A DNA stretch of 6,340 nt from Bacteroidota bacterium (lineage in GTDB: Bacteria; Bacteroidota; Ignavibacteria; UBA10030): NCBI GenBank assembly GCA_003519375.1, contig DOWV01000144.1, positions 7,555-13,894 on the forward strand, written 5' to 3'. The notes beneath the pieces are model-generated. The model was not told where the DNA came from, did no database searches, and was given only the letters and a program-made list of their open reading frames with translations. Positions 5,914 through 6,340 of this stretch are shown in pieces. Positions within the stretch are counted from its first letter, which is position 1. Every line of letters starts with the position of its first letter. Both the position numbers and the translations under genes were made by a program.

Positions 5914-6340
5914 GTTCGACTGACAACTACCGAGGATACCGCGGGGCGGCACTCGAGACACTCAAGACGTACAATGCTCAGGTTTGGAGCGATGTCGAGA
6001 TCAAGACACCCGATGGGACTTTTACTGGGATCGTGTTGCCGAGATCGGAGACGGCGGATCCGCTCCATATCGTGATGAAACTTCGAAGCGGTTACAACAT
6101 CGGGGTTGCATCTGAGAGCGTCGTAGCCATCACAGTCACCGGACGCAAAGAGGCGAATTACAAGATCCCCGAAAAAGCATTCCCGTACGATCCTGCCAAA
6201 CCGAGGGTGAAGCTGTTCGGAACAGGCGGCACCATCGCAAGCAGGCTTGATTACCGGACAGGCGCCGTCATTCCTGCGTTTTCGCCGGGAGAGCTCTACG
6301 GTTCGGTTCCCGAGCTCGCCGACATCTGCAACCTCGAGAC
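5910..6340 (+). CDS. gatD: Glu-tRNA(Gln) amidotransferase subunit D (3' partial)
   Basis: The first 143 residues of GatD, the asparaginase-like subunit that releases ammonia from an amide donor and passes it to GatE. Residues about 15-80 form the small N-terminal beta-barrel domain that GatD carries in front of its asparaginase core (VWSDVEIKTPDGTFTGIVLP, then LHIVMKLRSGYNIGV). The asparaginase domain begins near residue 98 with KLFGTGGTIASRLDYRTGAV. Thr105 in GTGGTIAS is the expected first catalytic threonine, matching its position near residue 100 in archaeal GatD. The later catalytic Thr-Asp pair and Lys lie beyond the window, so an active site cannot be confirmed. The linker and DYRTGAV stretch separate it from plain L-asparaginases, which lack the N-terminal domain. 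The start at 5910 overlaps the gatE stop (ATGA) and has AAGGAG five bases upstream. Confidence 0.94.
   Translation, partial: MSSTDNYRGYRGAALETLKTYNAQVWSDVEIKTPDGTFTGIVLPRSETADPLHIVMKLRSGYNIGVASESVVAITVTGRKEANYKIPEKAFPYDPAKPRVKLFGTGGTIASRLDYRTGAVIPAFSPGELYGSVPELADICNLE

Noticed and set aside
5910..6340. Reading this gene as a plain L-asparaginase
   Set aside because: The roughly 95-residue N-terminal domain before GTGGTIAS and the coupling to gatE are GatD features.

Overview
The window holds four plus-strand genes. Two are cut by the window edges. The order is: the 3' part of an OPT-family oligopeptide transporter (1-1857), a complete stand-alone adenylate-forming acyl-ACP/acyl-CoA synthetase related to the C-terminal half of Aas (2196-3716), a complete gatE (3997-5913), and the 5' part of gatD (5910-6340). 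gatE and gatD are read as a translationally coupled pair (ATGA overlap). The other two genes stand apart, each followed by its own long intergenic region. No RNA gene, CRISPR array, insertion sequence or transposase was seen.

Organism: the mix is mixed in character. GatD/GatE is the tRNA-dependent amidotransferase classically assigned to archaea, whereas the Aas-like synthetase, the U-tract terminator, the good Shine-Dalgarno sites and the sigma70-like promoter candidates fit a Gram-negative bacterium of moderate GC. I favour an environmental bacterial lineage that carries an archaeal-type GatDE, but I cannot exclude an archaeon from this window alone.

Layout: the transporter is followed by a strong 13-bp stem-loop (1886-1917) whose right arm can also pair with downstream sequence. 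The rest of 1858-2195 holds a weak promoter candidate and a short palindrome before the synthetase. The second intergenic region (3717-3996) contains a clear intrinsic terminator (3776-3808). It sits at the centre of a nested inverted-repeat structure (3721-3891) that looks like a small palindromic element, and a promoter candidate for gatEDs operon follows (TATATT at 3926).

Functions: OPT would import peptides or peptide-like metal chelates across the inner membrane. The synthetase would activate a fatty acid via acyl-adenylate, probably for phospholipid acyl recycling. GatDE would convert mischarged Glu-tRNA(Gln) to Gln-tRNA(Gln) in the cytoplasm, using ammonia released by the asparaginase-like GatD. 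Nothing in the sequence ties the three activities into one pathway; they look like separate transcription units. I found no clearly new multi-gene system. The points most worth a second look are the phylogenetic setting of GatDE and the structured intergenic elements.
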